DNA of 64,000 nucleotides, from the NCBI GenBank assembly GCA_046052145.1, contig JBJOMW010000006.1:1-64000 (forward strand). Direction: 5' to 3'. This document shows, in pieces, positions 24,498 to 32,838 of this stretch. Position 1 is the stretch's first letter; the number at the start of each line of letters is the position of its first letter. Source of the stretch: Falsiroseomonas sp046052145. Its GTDB lineage: Bacteria > Pseudomonadota > Alphaproteobacteria > Acetobacterales > Acetobacteraceae. The notes below the pieces were generated by a model. The model was not told the origin of the DNA. It did no database searches and saw nothing but the letters and a program-made list of their open reading frames with translations. A program made the position numbers and the translations under genes.

Positions 24498-25372
24498 GAG
24501 CGCCCCCGCTCGCCGAGCGCATAGGCCAGCAAGGACAGCAGGATCACGACCGCGAAGAGGATGGTCGCCATCGCCGTCGCCTCCCCATACCGGGCCTGGT
24601 CGAAATACTGGTAGGCGAGATAGCTGACGAAGGTCGTGCTCTCCGCCGGGCCGCCCTTGGTCATCACAACGACCACGGTGAAGGTCTTCAGGAACTGGAT
24701 CGTCGCATAGACCAGGTTGATGACGATGGCAGGGCGCAGTTGGGGCAGGATCACATGGCGGAAGCGCGCCCAGGCGCCGGCACCGTCCACCTTCGCCGCT
24801 TCCTCCAGGGCCGGGTCACGGATCGCTAGGTTCGCCAGGAAGATCAACATGTAGAAGCCGGCATGGTGCCAGAGCTCGGCGATCAGGATGGCGGGCGTCG
24901 CGGTGGCGACGCTGGTCAGCCCCGCGAAGGGTGGCAGGCCGAGCAGCTCAAGCGCGGCGTTCACCGCCCCGAAGCTGTGGTCGAACAGCCAGCGCCAGAC
25001 GACATAGCCCGCGACATCTGGCGTCACCACCGGCAGGAACAGCACAAGCCGCAGCGCGATGTTGCCGCGTGGCAGCAGCTTCGAATCCAGCAGCAGCGCG
25101 GCCGCGAGCGCGAAGGCGAGGTTCGCCGCAACCGCGAGCGCGGTGTAGGCCAGGGTGCGCCAAAGGCTTGCGCGGAAGAGCTCGTCGCCCAGCACGCTGG
25201 CGTAGTTCGCGAGCCCAACCCATTGCGGGTCGGGCCGCAGCGCCGTGGCCGATGCGGTGAAGGAGACCTGCACCGACAGTACGATCGGCCAAAGGCCGAA
25301 CACCACCGTCAGCGCCGCGAAGGGCAGGACGAGAAGATAGAAAATCCCCTCGGCCCTGACCTTCGCGAGCAT
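24494..25372 (-). CDS. ABC sugar transporter permease, MalF type
   Basis: A 292-residue inner-membrane permease. It has an early hydrophobic helix (residues 9-30, GIFYLLVLPFAALTVVFGLW), about six helices in all, and an EAA loop reading EEAAKVDGAGAWARFRHVILP. The start at 25372 (MLAKVRAEG) is where CUT1 permeases begin and lies 10 bp after the binding-protein gene; the longer upstream frame is shadow. It forms the heterodimeric channel with the MalG-type subunit. The ATPase must be supplied in trans. Confidence 0.9.
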   Translation of the reverse strand: MLAKVRAEGIFYLLVLPFAALTVVFGLWPIVLSVQVSFTASATALRPDPQWVGLANYASVLGDELFRASLWRTLAYTALAVAANLAFALAAALLLDSKLLPRGNIALRLVLFLPVVTPDVAGYVVWRWLFDHSFGAVNAALELLGLPPFAGLTSVATATPAILIAELWHHAGFYMLIFLANLAIRDPALEEAAKVDGAGAWARFRHVILPQLRPAIVINLVYATIQFLKTFTVVVVMTKGGPAESTTFVSYLAYQYFDQARYGEATAMATILFAVVILLSLLAYALGERGRS

Positions 25373-25382
25373 CGGTGTCAAC

Positions 25383-26702
25383 TCAGCCGCGCGACAGCCG
25401 CTGCGCTGCGTCGCGCATGTCGCGTGCCAGCTCGCGGATGAAGACCTCCATGTCGCGCGGCGGGCTGCCGATGGCGGCGAGCAGGCGGCGGTGGAACTGC
25501 GCCTCAAGCTCAGGGTACCAGGCGTGCGTCGCCTCGGGGAAGTCATAGGCGACGAGCTTGTGGTTGGCGCGGGCGAACCACTGCTGACGTTCGGACAGCG
25601 ACGACACGTCCAGGTCCTTGCGCACGGCGGCACCCATGATCTCAAGGCTCGCCTGCTGTGCCGGCTGCGTCAGCATGAACCGCGCGAAGGCGACCGACAG
25701 GTCGCGGTTTGGCGCGTTTTCCGGGATGCCGACGCCGCGCATGCCGCCGATCACCACGGCCGGGTCGCGGTTCGGGAAGAATTTCGGCCAGGGGTGGGAC
25801 ACGAAGTCGCCGTTCAGCGTGTTCGCCTGGTCCCAGCGCCGGACGTTCCAGTCGCCAACGCGGAACATGCCGCCACGGCCGCCCTCGATCACCTGGTACA
25901 TCTCGGTGAAGGAGTGGTTGATCGTGTCGGGCGGCACGAAGCGATAGGTGGAGTAGGTCCGCAGGAACTCGGCCAGAACCAGCGCATGCTCGGGCTGGTC
26001 GATGGTGATGTTCCCCTGCGGATCCAGCAGCGTGTGCGACAGGCCCGCACCGAAGGTGAACAGATCCAGCATGTGGATCAGGTCGCGCGGCCGCGCAGCC
26101 TGCAGCGCGAAGCCGAAGGTGTCGGCGCGGCCGTTCCCGTCGGGGTCGTTCTCGCGGAACTTCTGCGCCACGCGCTTGGCGTCGTCCCAGGTCACAGGCA
26201 CCTGCTCGCCCACCTTGGCCAGCCAGGACCGCCGCGTACCAAGCGCCATCTGCACGCGCTGCATCGGGATGATGATCATGCGGTCGCGGAAGGTGCCGAC
26301 GCGCAGATCCTCGGCGGAGAGGAAATCGCGATCCTGCACGCCGTCCAGCACGGCGCGCATATCCATCACGCGGCTGGTCTGGGTCTGGATGCGGATCACC
26401 CGCTCGTAATTGTTGAAGATAAGGTCTGGCGCGCTGTTGGTGTTGATCGCGCCGATCACGCGGCCGAACCATTGGTCGGTCGGGAAGGACTGGCTGCGGA
26501 TGGTCACGCCCGGCCTGGTCTGCGCGAAGGCCTGGCCCATGCGTTCGAACCAGGCGATCCCGTTGTCGCCGAGGTCGTGCCAGATGGTGAGCGTGGCGGC
26601 CTGGGCTCGCGCCAGGCTCGGCAGGCCGAGAGCCGCTGCGGCAGCGGCGGCGCCGAGCGTGCGGCGCGTCATGCGGGCTTCGCCCGCGGTCTTGTGCGTC
26701 AT
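25383..26702 (-). CDS. ABC transporter extracellular solute-binding protein (sugar type)
   Basis: A 439-residue binding protein of solute-binding family 1. The signal is twin-arginine-like (MTRRTLGAAAAAAALGLPSL, cut near ARAQA) and is followed by LTIWHDLGD, typical of sugar-binding proteins. The ATG at 26702 has an AGGGAGAA ribosome-binding site; a later ATG at 26672 would still retain the signal. It is the first gene of the operon, and its promoter region contains a perfect LacI-type palindrome at 26774-26789. Ligand unknown; the GH2 gene suggests a beta-linked glycoside or glucuronide. Confidence 0.87.
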   Translation of the reverse strand: MTHKTAGEARMTRRTLGAAAAAAALGLPSLARAQAATLTIWHDLGDNGIAWFERMGQAFAQTRPGVTIRSQSFPTDQWFGRVIGAINTNSAPDLIFNNYERVIRIQTQTSRVMDMRAVLDGVQDRDFLSAEDLRVGTFRDRMIIIPMQRVQMALGTRRSWLAKVGEQVPVTWDDAKRVAQKFRENDPDGNGRADTFGFALQAARPRDLIHMLDLFTFGAGLSHTLLDPQGNITIDQPEHALVLAEFLRTYSTYRFVPPDTINHSFTEMYQVIEGGRGGMFRVGDWNVRRWDQANTLNGDFVSHPWPKFFPNRDPAVVIGGMRGVGIPENAPNRDLSVAFARFMLTQPAQQASLEIMGAAVRKDLDVSSLSERQQWFARANHKLVAYDFPEATHAWYPELEAQFHRRLLAAIGSPPRDMEVFIRELARDMRDAAQRLSRG

Positions 26703-26773
26703 GGCGTTCTCCCTGTGTGTTTGCCTTGGGCCGCGTGTGCCGCGGCCCGGCCTTGCCGCCCAAGTACCAGGGC

Positions 26774-26789
26774 GGGTAATCGATTACCC
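26774..26789. promoter_or_regulatory. LacI-family operator (perfect 16-bp palindrome)
   Basis: GGGTAATCGATTACCC is an exact palindrome with the central CG that LacI/GalR proteins recognise. It lies in the 112-bp divergent gap, 72 bp from the binding-protein start and 26 bp from the GTG of the LacI gene. It can therefore control both directions. Pairing with the adjacent LacI protein is inferred from position. Confidence 0.8.
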
Positions 26790-26814
26790 AAAGCGTAGCG
26801 CGGAGAGGTGCCGA

Positions 26815-27816
26815 GTGTCCACACTGAAACGAGCCGCTGCCGCCGGACCTGCGACGCTACGCGAGGTCGCCGCCGCGGCCGGCGTCTCCACTGCCACAGC
26901 CTCCCGCGTGCTGAATGGAATTCCGGGCAAGGCGACGGAGCAGACCGTGCGACGCGTGCGCGAGGTCGCGGACCGCCTGGCCTATCGCCCCCTTGCTGCG
27001 GCGCGTGAGCTGCGCCGGGGCGTCGCCGAACTTGTCGTGTTGCTTGCGCCGAACCTCGCCAACCCGACCATGGCAACGCTCGCAGCCGCCATCGAGACGG
27101 CGCTGCGCCCCGACGGGATCGGGGTTGTGCTCTGCGATACGCATGACGAGGTCGCCTTGCAGGACGAGGCCCTGGCCGCGACGCGCGCGCTCCGCCCCCG
27201 CGCGACGGTGCTTCTCGGCGCTGTTGCCAGCCCGGCCCTCGCGCACCGGCAGGCGGAGGGTGAGAGGCTCCTGTTCGTCGGGCGCCGCTGCCCGGATGCG
27301 CCACATGCTCCTTTCGTCGGCATCGATGACAGGGCGGCGGGCCGCGCGGTGGCCGAAGCGCTGCTGGCTGCCGGTTGTCGTCGTCTTGGGGTCGTGCACG
27401 GGCCGCTATTCTCTTCAGCGACTGCCGAGCGGGTGGAGGGGTTTCGCGCCGCTGGCGGGCGGGCGCTTCGTGCAGCGGATGTGCTGGGCGGGGACGGGCT
27501 GGACCATCTCAGGATCGGCGCCGCGGCGGCGGAGCGGTGGCGGCAGCGCGCCACCGGGCCTGACGGGATCATGTGCACCTCGGACCTCATCGCGCTTTCC
27601 CTGCACCGCGTGCTGGTTGCGTTAAGGCCGGCGGTGGCGCCGGTGATCTGGGGTTTCGACGGCAGCCCGCTGAACCGTTGGGTGGCGCCGTGGCTGTCCT
27701 CCGTCTCGCTGCCTTATGTCGAGATCGGCGCGGCGGTGCGCGGCTGGGTGGTGGGCGACGCTGCGGCCGCCGAGGGTGCGATCCTGCCATTCCGGCTGGA
27801 GGCGGCGGGTGCGTGA
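26815..27816 (+). CDS. LacI-family transcriptional repressor
   Basis: A 333-residue LacI/GalR regulator. The helix-turn-helix with hinge is at residues 13-60 (TLREVAAAAGVSTATASRVL and then RVREVADRLAYRP), followed by a periplasmic-binding-like effector domain (from about 68, LVVLLAPNLANPTMA). The start is the GTG at 26815 behind GGAGAGG; upstream in-frame ATGs would place the operator inside the coding region. It is divergent from the sugar ABC/GH2 operon with a perfect LacI palindrome between them, so it should repress that operon until a sugar binds. Role is confident; the inducer is unknown. Confidence 0.9.
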   Translation: MSTLKRAAAAGPATLREVAAAAGVSTATASRVLNGIPGKATEQTVRRVREVADRLAYRPLAAARELRRGVAELVVLLAPNLANPTMATLAAAIETALRPDGIGVVLCDTHDEVALQDEALAATRALRPRATVLLGAVASPALAHRQAEGERLLFVGRRCPDAPHAPFVGIDDRAAGRAVAEALLAAGCRRLGVVHGPLFSSATAERVEGFRAAGGRALRAADVLGGDGLDHLRIGAAAAERWRQRATGPDGIMCTSDLIALSLHRVLVALRPAVAPVIWGFDGSPLNRWVAPWLSSVSLPYVEIGAAVRGWVVGDAAAAEGAILPFRLEAAGA

Positions 27817-27901
27817 CGATCGCGCCTCGTCTCACCAAGGCTCGCGATCATGGAGGGCACCGTCATGCCCGGGTTGCGTGTCGATCGGCGCCGCGGGCTG
27901 A

Positions 27902-28525
27902 TCAGCCCTTGGCGCGGCTGGCGGCGAGCGCCTCCAGGATGCCCGCCATGCGGTCCTGCGCCTGTGCCTGCAGCGAATCAAACAGGCTGTTGCCATGTGC
28001 GTCGATGCCGACCGTCACCGGCCCGAGGGCCGAGACCGCCAGACGCACCAGGCGGTAATGCGCGACAAGGTCCGGATAGGCGACCTCCCGCACCGCCGTG
28101 ATGGCCGATGAATGCAGCGGCGCCCCGCCGCCGAGGAAGGAGAGGTAGACGCAGCCGACCTCCGCCATCGCGGCGACGGAGGCTGAATCCAACCCGCCCT
28201 TGCCGCCAACCGCCGTCAGGCCGAAATGGCGGATCAGCCGCGGCATCAGCGCGTTGAAGCGCGTGCTGGTGGTCGGGTTCATGTAGAGAATCTCAAGCCT
28301 ACCATCCGCGGTATCCTGCGAATAGGAACCGAGATGCAGCAGCGATCCGCCATCGAGCGCGATGGGCGGGGCGCGGCCCTCCTCGACGCAGGCGACCAGA
28401 CGCTGCACCGTGGGCAGGCCGGCGGTGATGATGATCTCGCCATCCAGCAGGATCATGTCGCCGGCGCGGAGGCTGCGCGCATCCTCGCGCGACATCGGCA
28501 TGCGGATGCGGCGGAAGCCGTTCAT
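27902..28525 (-). CDS. Class I fumarate hydratase / L(+)-tartrate dehydratase, beta subunit
   Basis: A 207-residue protein equal to the C-terminal (beta) domain of class I hydro-lyases: RAGDMILLDGEIIITAG at about 21-37, the YMNPTTSTRFN segment and GGKGGL near 117. Such short beta subunits pair with a separate Fe-S alpha subunit, here encoded just upstream with an ATGA overlap (28522-28525). The complex adds or removes water from fumarate/malate or tartrate. The gene pair resembles TtdAB as well as two-subunit fumarases; the nearby D-tartrate dehydratase makes a tartrate role attractive, but sequence alone does not settle it. Confidence 0.85.
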   Translation of the reverse strand: MNGFRRIRMPMSREDARSLRAGDMILLDGEIIITAGLPTVQRLVACVEEGRAPPIALDGGSLLHLGSYSQDTADGRLEILYMNPTTSTRFNALMPRLIRHFGLTAVGGKGGLDSASVAAMAEVGCVYLSFLGGGAPLHSSAITAVREVAYPDLVAHYRLVRLAVSALGPVTVGIDAHGNSLFDSLQAQAQDRMAGILEALAASRAKG

Positions 28526-29391
28526 TCGAAGCGCTCCACGCTGCCATCCGCGTGCAGGCGCGCGCGGGTGCGGCGGTTGATCCAGCAATTGAAGCAGACC
28601 GCGACCGGCGTGTAGCCGTGGCCGGACGCGTAATCCACATGGACGGCAAGCGCCGTGGTGTCGCCGCCCGTGCCCATCGGCCCGAAGCCCGTGGCATTCA
28701 CCGCGCGCAACAGCCGGTCTTCCATCGCGGCCAGCGTCGGCTCCGGGTTCGCGCTGCCGACCGGGCGCAGCGTTGCCTTGCTCGCGATCCGCGCAGCCAC
28801 GTCGAAGGTGCCGCCGATCCCGACGCCAATGATGACGGGCGGGCAGTGCTGCGACCCGGCCTGCATCACCACCTTCATCACATACTCCTCGATCTGCGCG
28901 AGGGAGGGGAAGGAGAAGGTCTCGAGCGCCGCCCAGCGGCCCGAGCCCAGCGCCTTCGGCTGGCACAGGATCTCGACCCAATCCGCGCCGCCCGCCACGT
29001 CCCAGGTGACGATGGGCATGTCCTTGCCCTTGTAGCCGCGCTCATTCGTCAGGGGGTTCGTCACATGCTTCAGCAGCGGCGGCTGGATGGTGGCGACCAG
29101 CTCGTCGAAGCCATCGCTGATCGCCTGCTTGATGTCCCCCTGCAGCGGGGCGGCGGTGCCGATCGTGACGTGATAGGTCGGCACGCCGGCATCGGAGCAG
29201 ATGAAGCGATCTTCCGTCTCTGCGCGCTGGGCGGAGCCGAGCATCATCTGCAGCACCTTCCGCGCGCCATCCTGCGTCTCGGCCGCAAGGGCACGGCGCA
29301 GGCCGAGCTTGGTGTCATCCGGCACGCGGCGCAGCGACCAATCGTAGAGCTGGGCCGAGAGGTGTTTCACGGCCTCATAGGTGATCGGCAT
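28522..29391 (-). CDS. Class I fumarate hydratase / L(+)-tartrate dehydratase, alpha subunit
   Basis: A 289-residue Fe-S hydro-lyase alpha subunit. Three cysteines in the expected places hold the oxygen-labile [4Fe-4S] cluster: FICSDAG (about residue 62), QHCPPVIIGVGIGG (about 182) and CFNCW (about 270). The start at 29391 (MPITYEAV) is favoured over 29424. It is co-translated with the beta subunit. Its promoter region is shared with the divergent GST-CoA-transferase operon and contains the palindrome at 29470-29481, so the GntR regulator of that operon may also control this hydro-lyase. Confidence 0.86.
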   Translation of the reverse strand: MPITYEAVKHLSAQLYDWSLRRVPDDTKLGLRRALAAETQDGARKVLQMMLGSAQRAETEDRFICSDAGVPTYHVTIGTAAPLQGDIKQAISDGFDELVATIQPPLLKHVTNPLTNERGYKGKDMPIVTWDVAGGADWVEILCQPKALGSGRWAALETFSFPSLAQIEEYVMKVVMQAGSQHCPPVIIGVGIGGTFDVAARIASKATLRPVGSANPEPTLAAMEDRLLRAVNATGFGPMGTGGDTTALAVHVDYASGHGYTPVAVCFNCWINRRTRARLHADGSVERFE

Positions 29392-29469
29392 CGTGGCCTC
29401 ATCTCCTCCGGCCGGGGCCCGCATATCCGCCGCGGCGGCGGGCTGGACGGGGGGCGGCGATCCTGTTTA

Positions 29470-29481
29470 AGTCATATGACT
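29470..29481. promoter_or_regulatory. Candidate GntR operator, site 1
   Basis: AGTCATATGACT is a perfect 12-bp palindrome with GT-N6-AC spacing typical of GntR sites. It lies between the divergent hydro-lyase and GST genes (79 and 51 bp from the starts). The core TCATATGA recurs at 40178-40185 in the other divergent promoter of this block. The likely binder is the HutC-type regulator at 37460; this link is inferred. Confidence 0.55.
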
Positions 29482-29532
29482 GGCCTTTAGGCCTGAACGC
29501 AAGGGAGGCGCGCCAAAGGCGCGGCGCTGGCC

Positions 29533-30144
29533 ATGATGAAACTGCATTGGTCCCCGCGCTCTCCCTTCGTGCGCAAAGTGATGGTCGCGGCGCATGAGCT
29601 CGGCCTCGCTGACCGTATCCAGACCGTGCGCACCGTCGTCGCCATGCAGAAGCCGGCGCGGGAGCTGCTGCCCGACAATCCGCTCGGCAAGATCCCGACG
29701 CTGGTGCTGGCCGATGGCAGCGTGCTCTACGACAGCCAGGTGATCATCGAGTATCTCGACAGCCTGGCCGGTGGCGGCCGCCTCATCCCCGCATCCGGCC
29801 CCGCGCGCTTCACGGAATTGCGCCGCCATGCGCTGGCGAACGGATTCCTCGATCTTCTCATCCTGTGGCGGAACGAGCGGGACAAGCCGCACCCCTTGCC
29901 TGCGTTGCTCGACGCTTTCGCGCTGAAGACCGATGCCGCCCTGCGCGCGCTGGAAGACGAGATCGGCGCCATCGCGGCGGGACCGGTGGGCCTCGCGCAG
30001 ATCACCACGGCGATCCTCGGCGCCTATATGGATTTCCGCTTCCCCGACCTGGGCTGGCGCGAGCGCTGCCCGGCCTTCTCCGCCTGGCAGCTTCGCTTCG
30101 CGGAGCGGCCTTCCATGCGCGCGACCGAGATCGTGGACGCGTGA
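29533..30144 (+). CDS. Glutathione S-transferase family protein
   Basis: A 203-residue GST with an N-terminal thioredoxin-like domain (LHWSPRSPFVRKVMVAAHEL, then NPLGKIPTLVLADG and the glutathione-binding DSQVIIEYLD at about 67-76) and an all-helical C-terminal domain. It is the first gene of the plus-strand catabolic operon and overlaps the next gene's possible GTG start. In such operons GSTs often act as isomerases or thiol-conjugating steps in aromatic breakdown. The catalytic residue is probably Ser7 or Ser10. The substrate is unknown. Confidence 0.85.
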   Translation: MMKLHWSPRSPFVRKVMVAAHELGLADRIQTVRTVVAMQKPARELLPDNPLGKIPTLVLADGSVLYDSQVIIEYLDSLAGGGRLIPASGPARFTELRRHALANGFLDLLILWRNERDKPHPLPALLDAFALKTDAALRALEDEIGAIAAGPVGLAQITTAILGAYMDFRFPDLGWRERCPAFSAWQLRFAERPSMRATEIVDA

Positions 30145-30149
30145 CGCCG

Positions 30150-31358
30150 ATGCCCGGACCGCTTTCCCATATCCGCATCCTCGACCTTGGCCGCATCATG
30201 GCCGCGCCCTGGGCGACGCAGATCCTGGCCGATCTCGGCGCCGATGTGATCAAGATCGAACGCCCGGGCGCGGGCGACGATACGCGCGCCTGGGGCCCGC
30301 CGTTCCTCGCGGCCGAGGACGGTACGCCGACGCGGGAGGCCGGCTACTTCCTCTCGGTCAATCGCGGCAAGCGGTCGGTGACGATCGACATCGCGCGGCC
30401 GGAAGGCCAGGCGCTGGTGCGCGATCTGGCGCAGCGCTGCGACGTGGTGGTGGAGAATTTCAAGGCGGGTGCGCTGGCGAAATACGGGCTCGACGCCGCC
30501 AGCCTGCGCGCCATCAAGCCGTCCCTGATCTGCTGTTCCGTTACCGGCTTCGGCCAGGATGGGCCACGACGCGCCCAGGCAGCCTATGACTTCATGATCC
30601 AGGCTATGGGCGGGCTGATGTCCCTGACTGGCGAGCGCGACGGCGCGCCCCAGAAGGTCGGCGTGCCGATCATCGACCTGATGACGGGCATGTATGCCGC
30701 CGTCGCCATCCTGGCGGCCGTCGCGAAGCGCGAGAAGACAGGGCAGGGGGAAACCATCGACCTCGCCATGCTCGACGTCGCCTCTGGCATACTCGCCAAC
30801 CAGGCGATGAACTGGCTTGTCGGCGGCAAGGTGCCGCACCGCGCCGGCAACCGGCATCCGAACATCCAGCCGCAGGACGTCTTCCCGGCGAAGGACGGCT
30901 TCATTGTGCTGGCGGTCGGCAATGACGGCCAGTTCGCGAAGCTCTGCGAGGCGATCGGCCGGCCGGACTGGGCCGCCGATCCGCGCTTCGTGAAGAATGC
31001 CGACCGCGTTCGCAACGAGGCCGCGCTGACGCCGCTTCTGACGGAGCGGTTCCGCGACTTCACGCGCGCCGAACTCACGGCGCTGCTCGATGCGGCTGGC
31101 GTGCCCTGCGGGCCGATCAACGCGGTGCCCGATGTCTTCGCCGATCCGCAGATCCAGCATCGGCAGATGCTGCGCCACCTGCCGCATCCGCTCGCCGGCA
31201 GCGTGCCGCAGGTGGTCAGCCCGATCCGGATGCAGGATGCGCCGCTCTCCTACGACCGAGCGCCGCCGACGCTTGGCCAGCACACGGCGGAGGTGTTGGC
31301 GGAGCTCGGCCTGGATGAGCCAGCGCGCGATGCGTTGGCCGCGAAGGGGATTGTCTGA
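30150..31358 (+). CDS. Class III CoA-transferase (CaiB/Frc family)
   Basis: A 402-residue CoA-transferase with the family start IRILDLGRIMAAPWATQILADLGADVIKIE, the catalytic aspartate in AYD (D147) followed by QAMGG, and a C-terminal GPINAVPDVFADPQ segment. It moves CoA between two carboxylic acids in the cytosol, activating the imported acid. The ATG at 30150 is chosen; a GTG at 30141 overlapping the GST stop as GTGA is an equally good start adding three residues. It overlaps the next gene by TGATG. With the enoyl-CoA hydratase at 35737 it supplies the CoA-linked part of the pathway. Confidence 0.9.
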   Translation: MPGPLSHIRILDLGRIMAAPWATQILADLGADVIKIERPGAGDDTRAWGPPFLAAEDGTPTREAGYFLSVNRGKRSVTIDIARPEGQALVRDLAQRCDVVVENFKAGALAKYGLDAASLRAIKPSLICCSVTGFGQDGPRRAQAAYDFMIQAMGGLMSLTGERDGAPQKVGVPIIDLMTGMYAAVAILAAVAKREKTGQGETIDLAMLDVASGILANQAMNWLVGGKVPHRAGNRHPNIQPQDVFPAKDGFIVLAVGNDGQFAKLCEAIGRPDWAADPRFVKNADRVRNEAALTPLLTERFRDFTRAELTALLDAAGVPCGPINAVPDVFADPQIQHRQMLRHLPHPLAGSVPQVVSPIRMQDAPLSYDRAPPTLGQHTAEVLAELGLDEPARDALAAKGIV

Positions 31359-31960
31359 TGGCGCCGCGTATTCCCCTGCCGGCCTCGCGCGATGAGCTGG
31401 ACGAGGCGCAGCGCGCCGTCTGGGACCGTGTCGTCTCCGGCCCGCGCGGACAGGTGATCGGCCCGCTGCGCGCGGCGATCCACAATGCCGAACTCGCCGC
31501 GCGCTGGTCGGCGATGGGAGAAGCGCTGCGCTTCAACACCTCGCTGCCGAAGCGCTTGTCGGAACTGGCCATCTGCGTCACCGGACGCCGCTGGAGCAGC
31601 CAGGTGGAATGGTGGGTGCATGCCCGCGTCGCTGCCGAGAATGGCATTGCGGCGGAGGCTCTGGCCGCGATCCGCGATGGGCAGAGCCCGCGCTTCGCCG
31701 ATCCGCAGGACGCGCTGGTCTATGACTTCGCCCGCGCCCTGCAGCTGGACGGGCGCGTGCCGGATGCAACCTACGCCGCTGCGCGCGAGGCCTTCGGCGT
31801 GAAGGGCGTGGTCGAGCTGACGGCCCTGATCGGCTACTACACCATGGTTTCCATGACGCTGAACGCGCATGGCATCCCGCTGCCAGAAGGTGAGGCGGAG
31901 CCCCTGTCCGCGCCGGCGGAGGGGCTGTTCGCCCTGCCGCCCCGGGACACCGCGCGGTGA
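31358..31960 (+). CDS. Carboxymuconolactone decarboxylase-like (AhpD fold) protein
   Basis: A 200-residue all-helical protein of the CMD/AhpD family: the core LPKRLSELAICVTGRRWSSQ with EWWVHARVAAENG (about 66-92). The CxxC pair of peroxidase-active AhpD proteins is absent (only one Cys, in AICVTG), so a decarboxylase- or hydrolase-like role is more likely than peroxide reduction. It overlaps the genes on both sides (TGATG and GTGA). In this context it would act on a lactone or ring-derived acid. Specific reaction unknown. Confidence 0.8.
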   Translation: MAPRIPLPASRDELDEAQRAVWDRVVSGPRGQVIGPLRAAIHNAELAARWSAMGEALRFNTSLPKRLSELAICVTGRRWSSQVEWWVHARVAAENGIAAEALAAIRDGQSPRFADPQDALVYDFARALQLDGRVPDATYAAAREAFGVKGVVELTALIGYYTMVSMTLNAHGIPLPEGEAEPLSAPAEGLFALPPRDTAR

Positions 31961-32820
31961 CGCCGCGGGCACCAGCCCCCGCCGTATCGGCCGCGTGCCG
32001 CACGGTGCCTGCTGGTGCCTGCGACACCCATACGCATGTCTTCGGCGGGCCGGAATTCGCCTCTGGCCCTTCGCCCTATGCCCTGCCGGATGCGCCGCTT
32101 GAGGTGCATGCGGCCCTGCGCGCGACGCTCGGTGTGGCGCGCGCGGTGCTGGTGCAGCCCGCCCCCTATGGTCGCGACCCCGCTTGCCTGCTCGATGCGC
32201 TGGGCCGCGGCGGCGGTGCGCTGCGCGGGGTGATGATCGCCGACGAGACGGTCACGGATGCGACGCTCGAGGCCTGGCATGCCGCCGGCATACGCGCGCT
32301 GCGCTTCGTCGAGATGCGCGCGCCCGGCGGCTCTGGCCGCTATCCGGGCAGCATCGGCGTGGAGGCGCTGCGGGCGCTGGCACCGCGGCTGCGGGCGCTC
32401 GGCTGGCAGGCGCATCTCTGGGCGAGCGCCGCGCAGAGTGCGGAGCTGCTGCCGGGGCTCGCGCGGCTCGGCGTGCCGCTCGTGCTCGACCATCTGGCGA
32501 TGCCCGCAGGCGCAGACGACCCAGCCTTCGATGCGGTGCTCGGGCATCTGCGCGAGGGGGCGGTTTGGGTGAAGGCGACGCTCTGCCGCGTGCCGCGCGG
32601 CGGCGCGGGGATCGAGGCGCTGCGCCCGCTGCAGGACCGGCTGGTTGCGGCCAATCCGGACCGCGTGCTGTGGGGCTCCGACTGGCCCTATGTGCGGATG
32701 GAGCCCGCGCCCGACGCCGGCGCGATGCTCGATCTGTTTCTCGGCTGGCTGAATGATCCGGACCTCGCGCGCCGGATCCTGGTGGACAACCCGGCCGCGC
32801 TGTTCGGCTTCGACGACTGA
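31957..32820 (+). CDS. Amidohydrolase-2 family hydrolase (2-pyrone-4,6-dicarboxylate hydrolase-like)
   Basis: A 287-residue metal-dependent TIM-barrel hydrolase. The first metal motif is CDTHTHVFG (about 22-30), followed by RFVEMR, HLWAS, VLDHLAMP and the end motif VLWGSDWPYVR (about 240-250) that carries the catalytic Asp. This set matches the LigI/PDC-hydrolase and lactonase branch rather than amidases. The GTG start at 31957 forms a GTGA overlap with the CMD-like gene. With the dioxygenase genes at 40.3 kb nearby, ring-fission lactone hydrolysis is a reasonable role; exact substrate unknown. Confidence 0.82.
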   Translation: MTPRAPAPAVSAACRTVPAGACDTHTHVFGGPEFASGPSPYALPDAPLEVHAALRATLGVARAVLVQPAPYGRDPACLLDALGRGGGALRGVMIADETVTDATLEAWHAAGIRALRFVEMRAPGGSGRYPGSIGVEALRALAPRLRALGWQAHLWASAAQSAELLPGLARLGVPLVLDHLAMPAGADDPAFDAVLGHLREGAVWVKATLCRVPRGGAGIEALRPLQDRLVAANPDRVLWGSDWPYVRMEPAPDAGAMLDLFLGWLNDPDLARRILVDNPAALFGFDD

Positions 32821-32838
32821 AAAAGAAGGGGAGGAACC

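Noticed and set aside
23655..24524. Plus-strand frame opposite the MalG permease
   Set aside because: Highly charged, low-complexity shadow of a certain permease gene.
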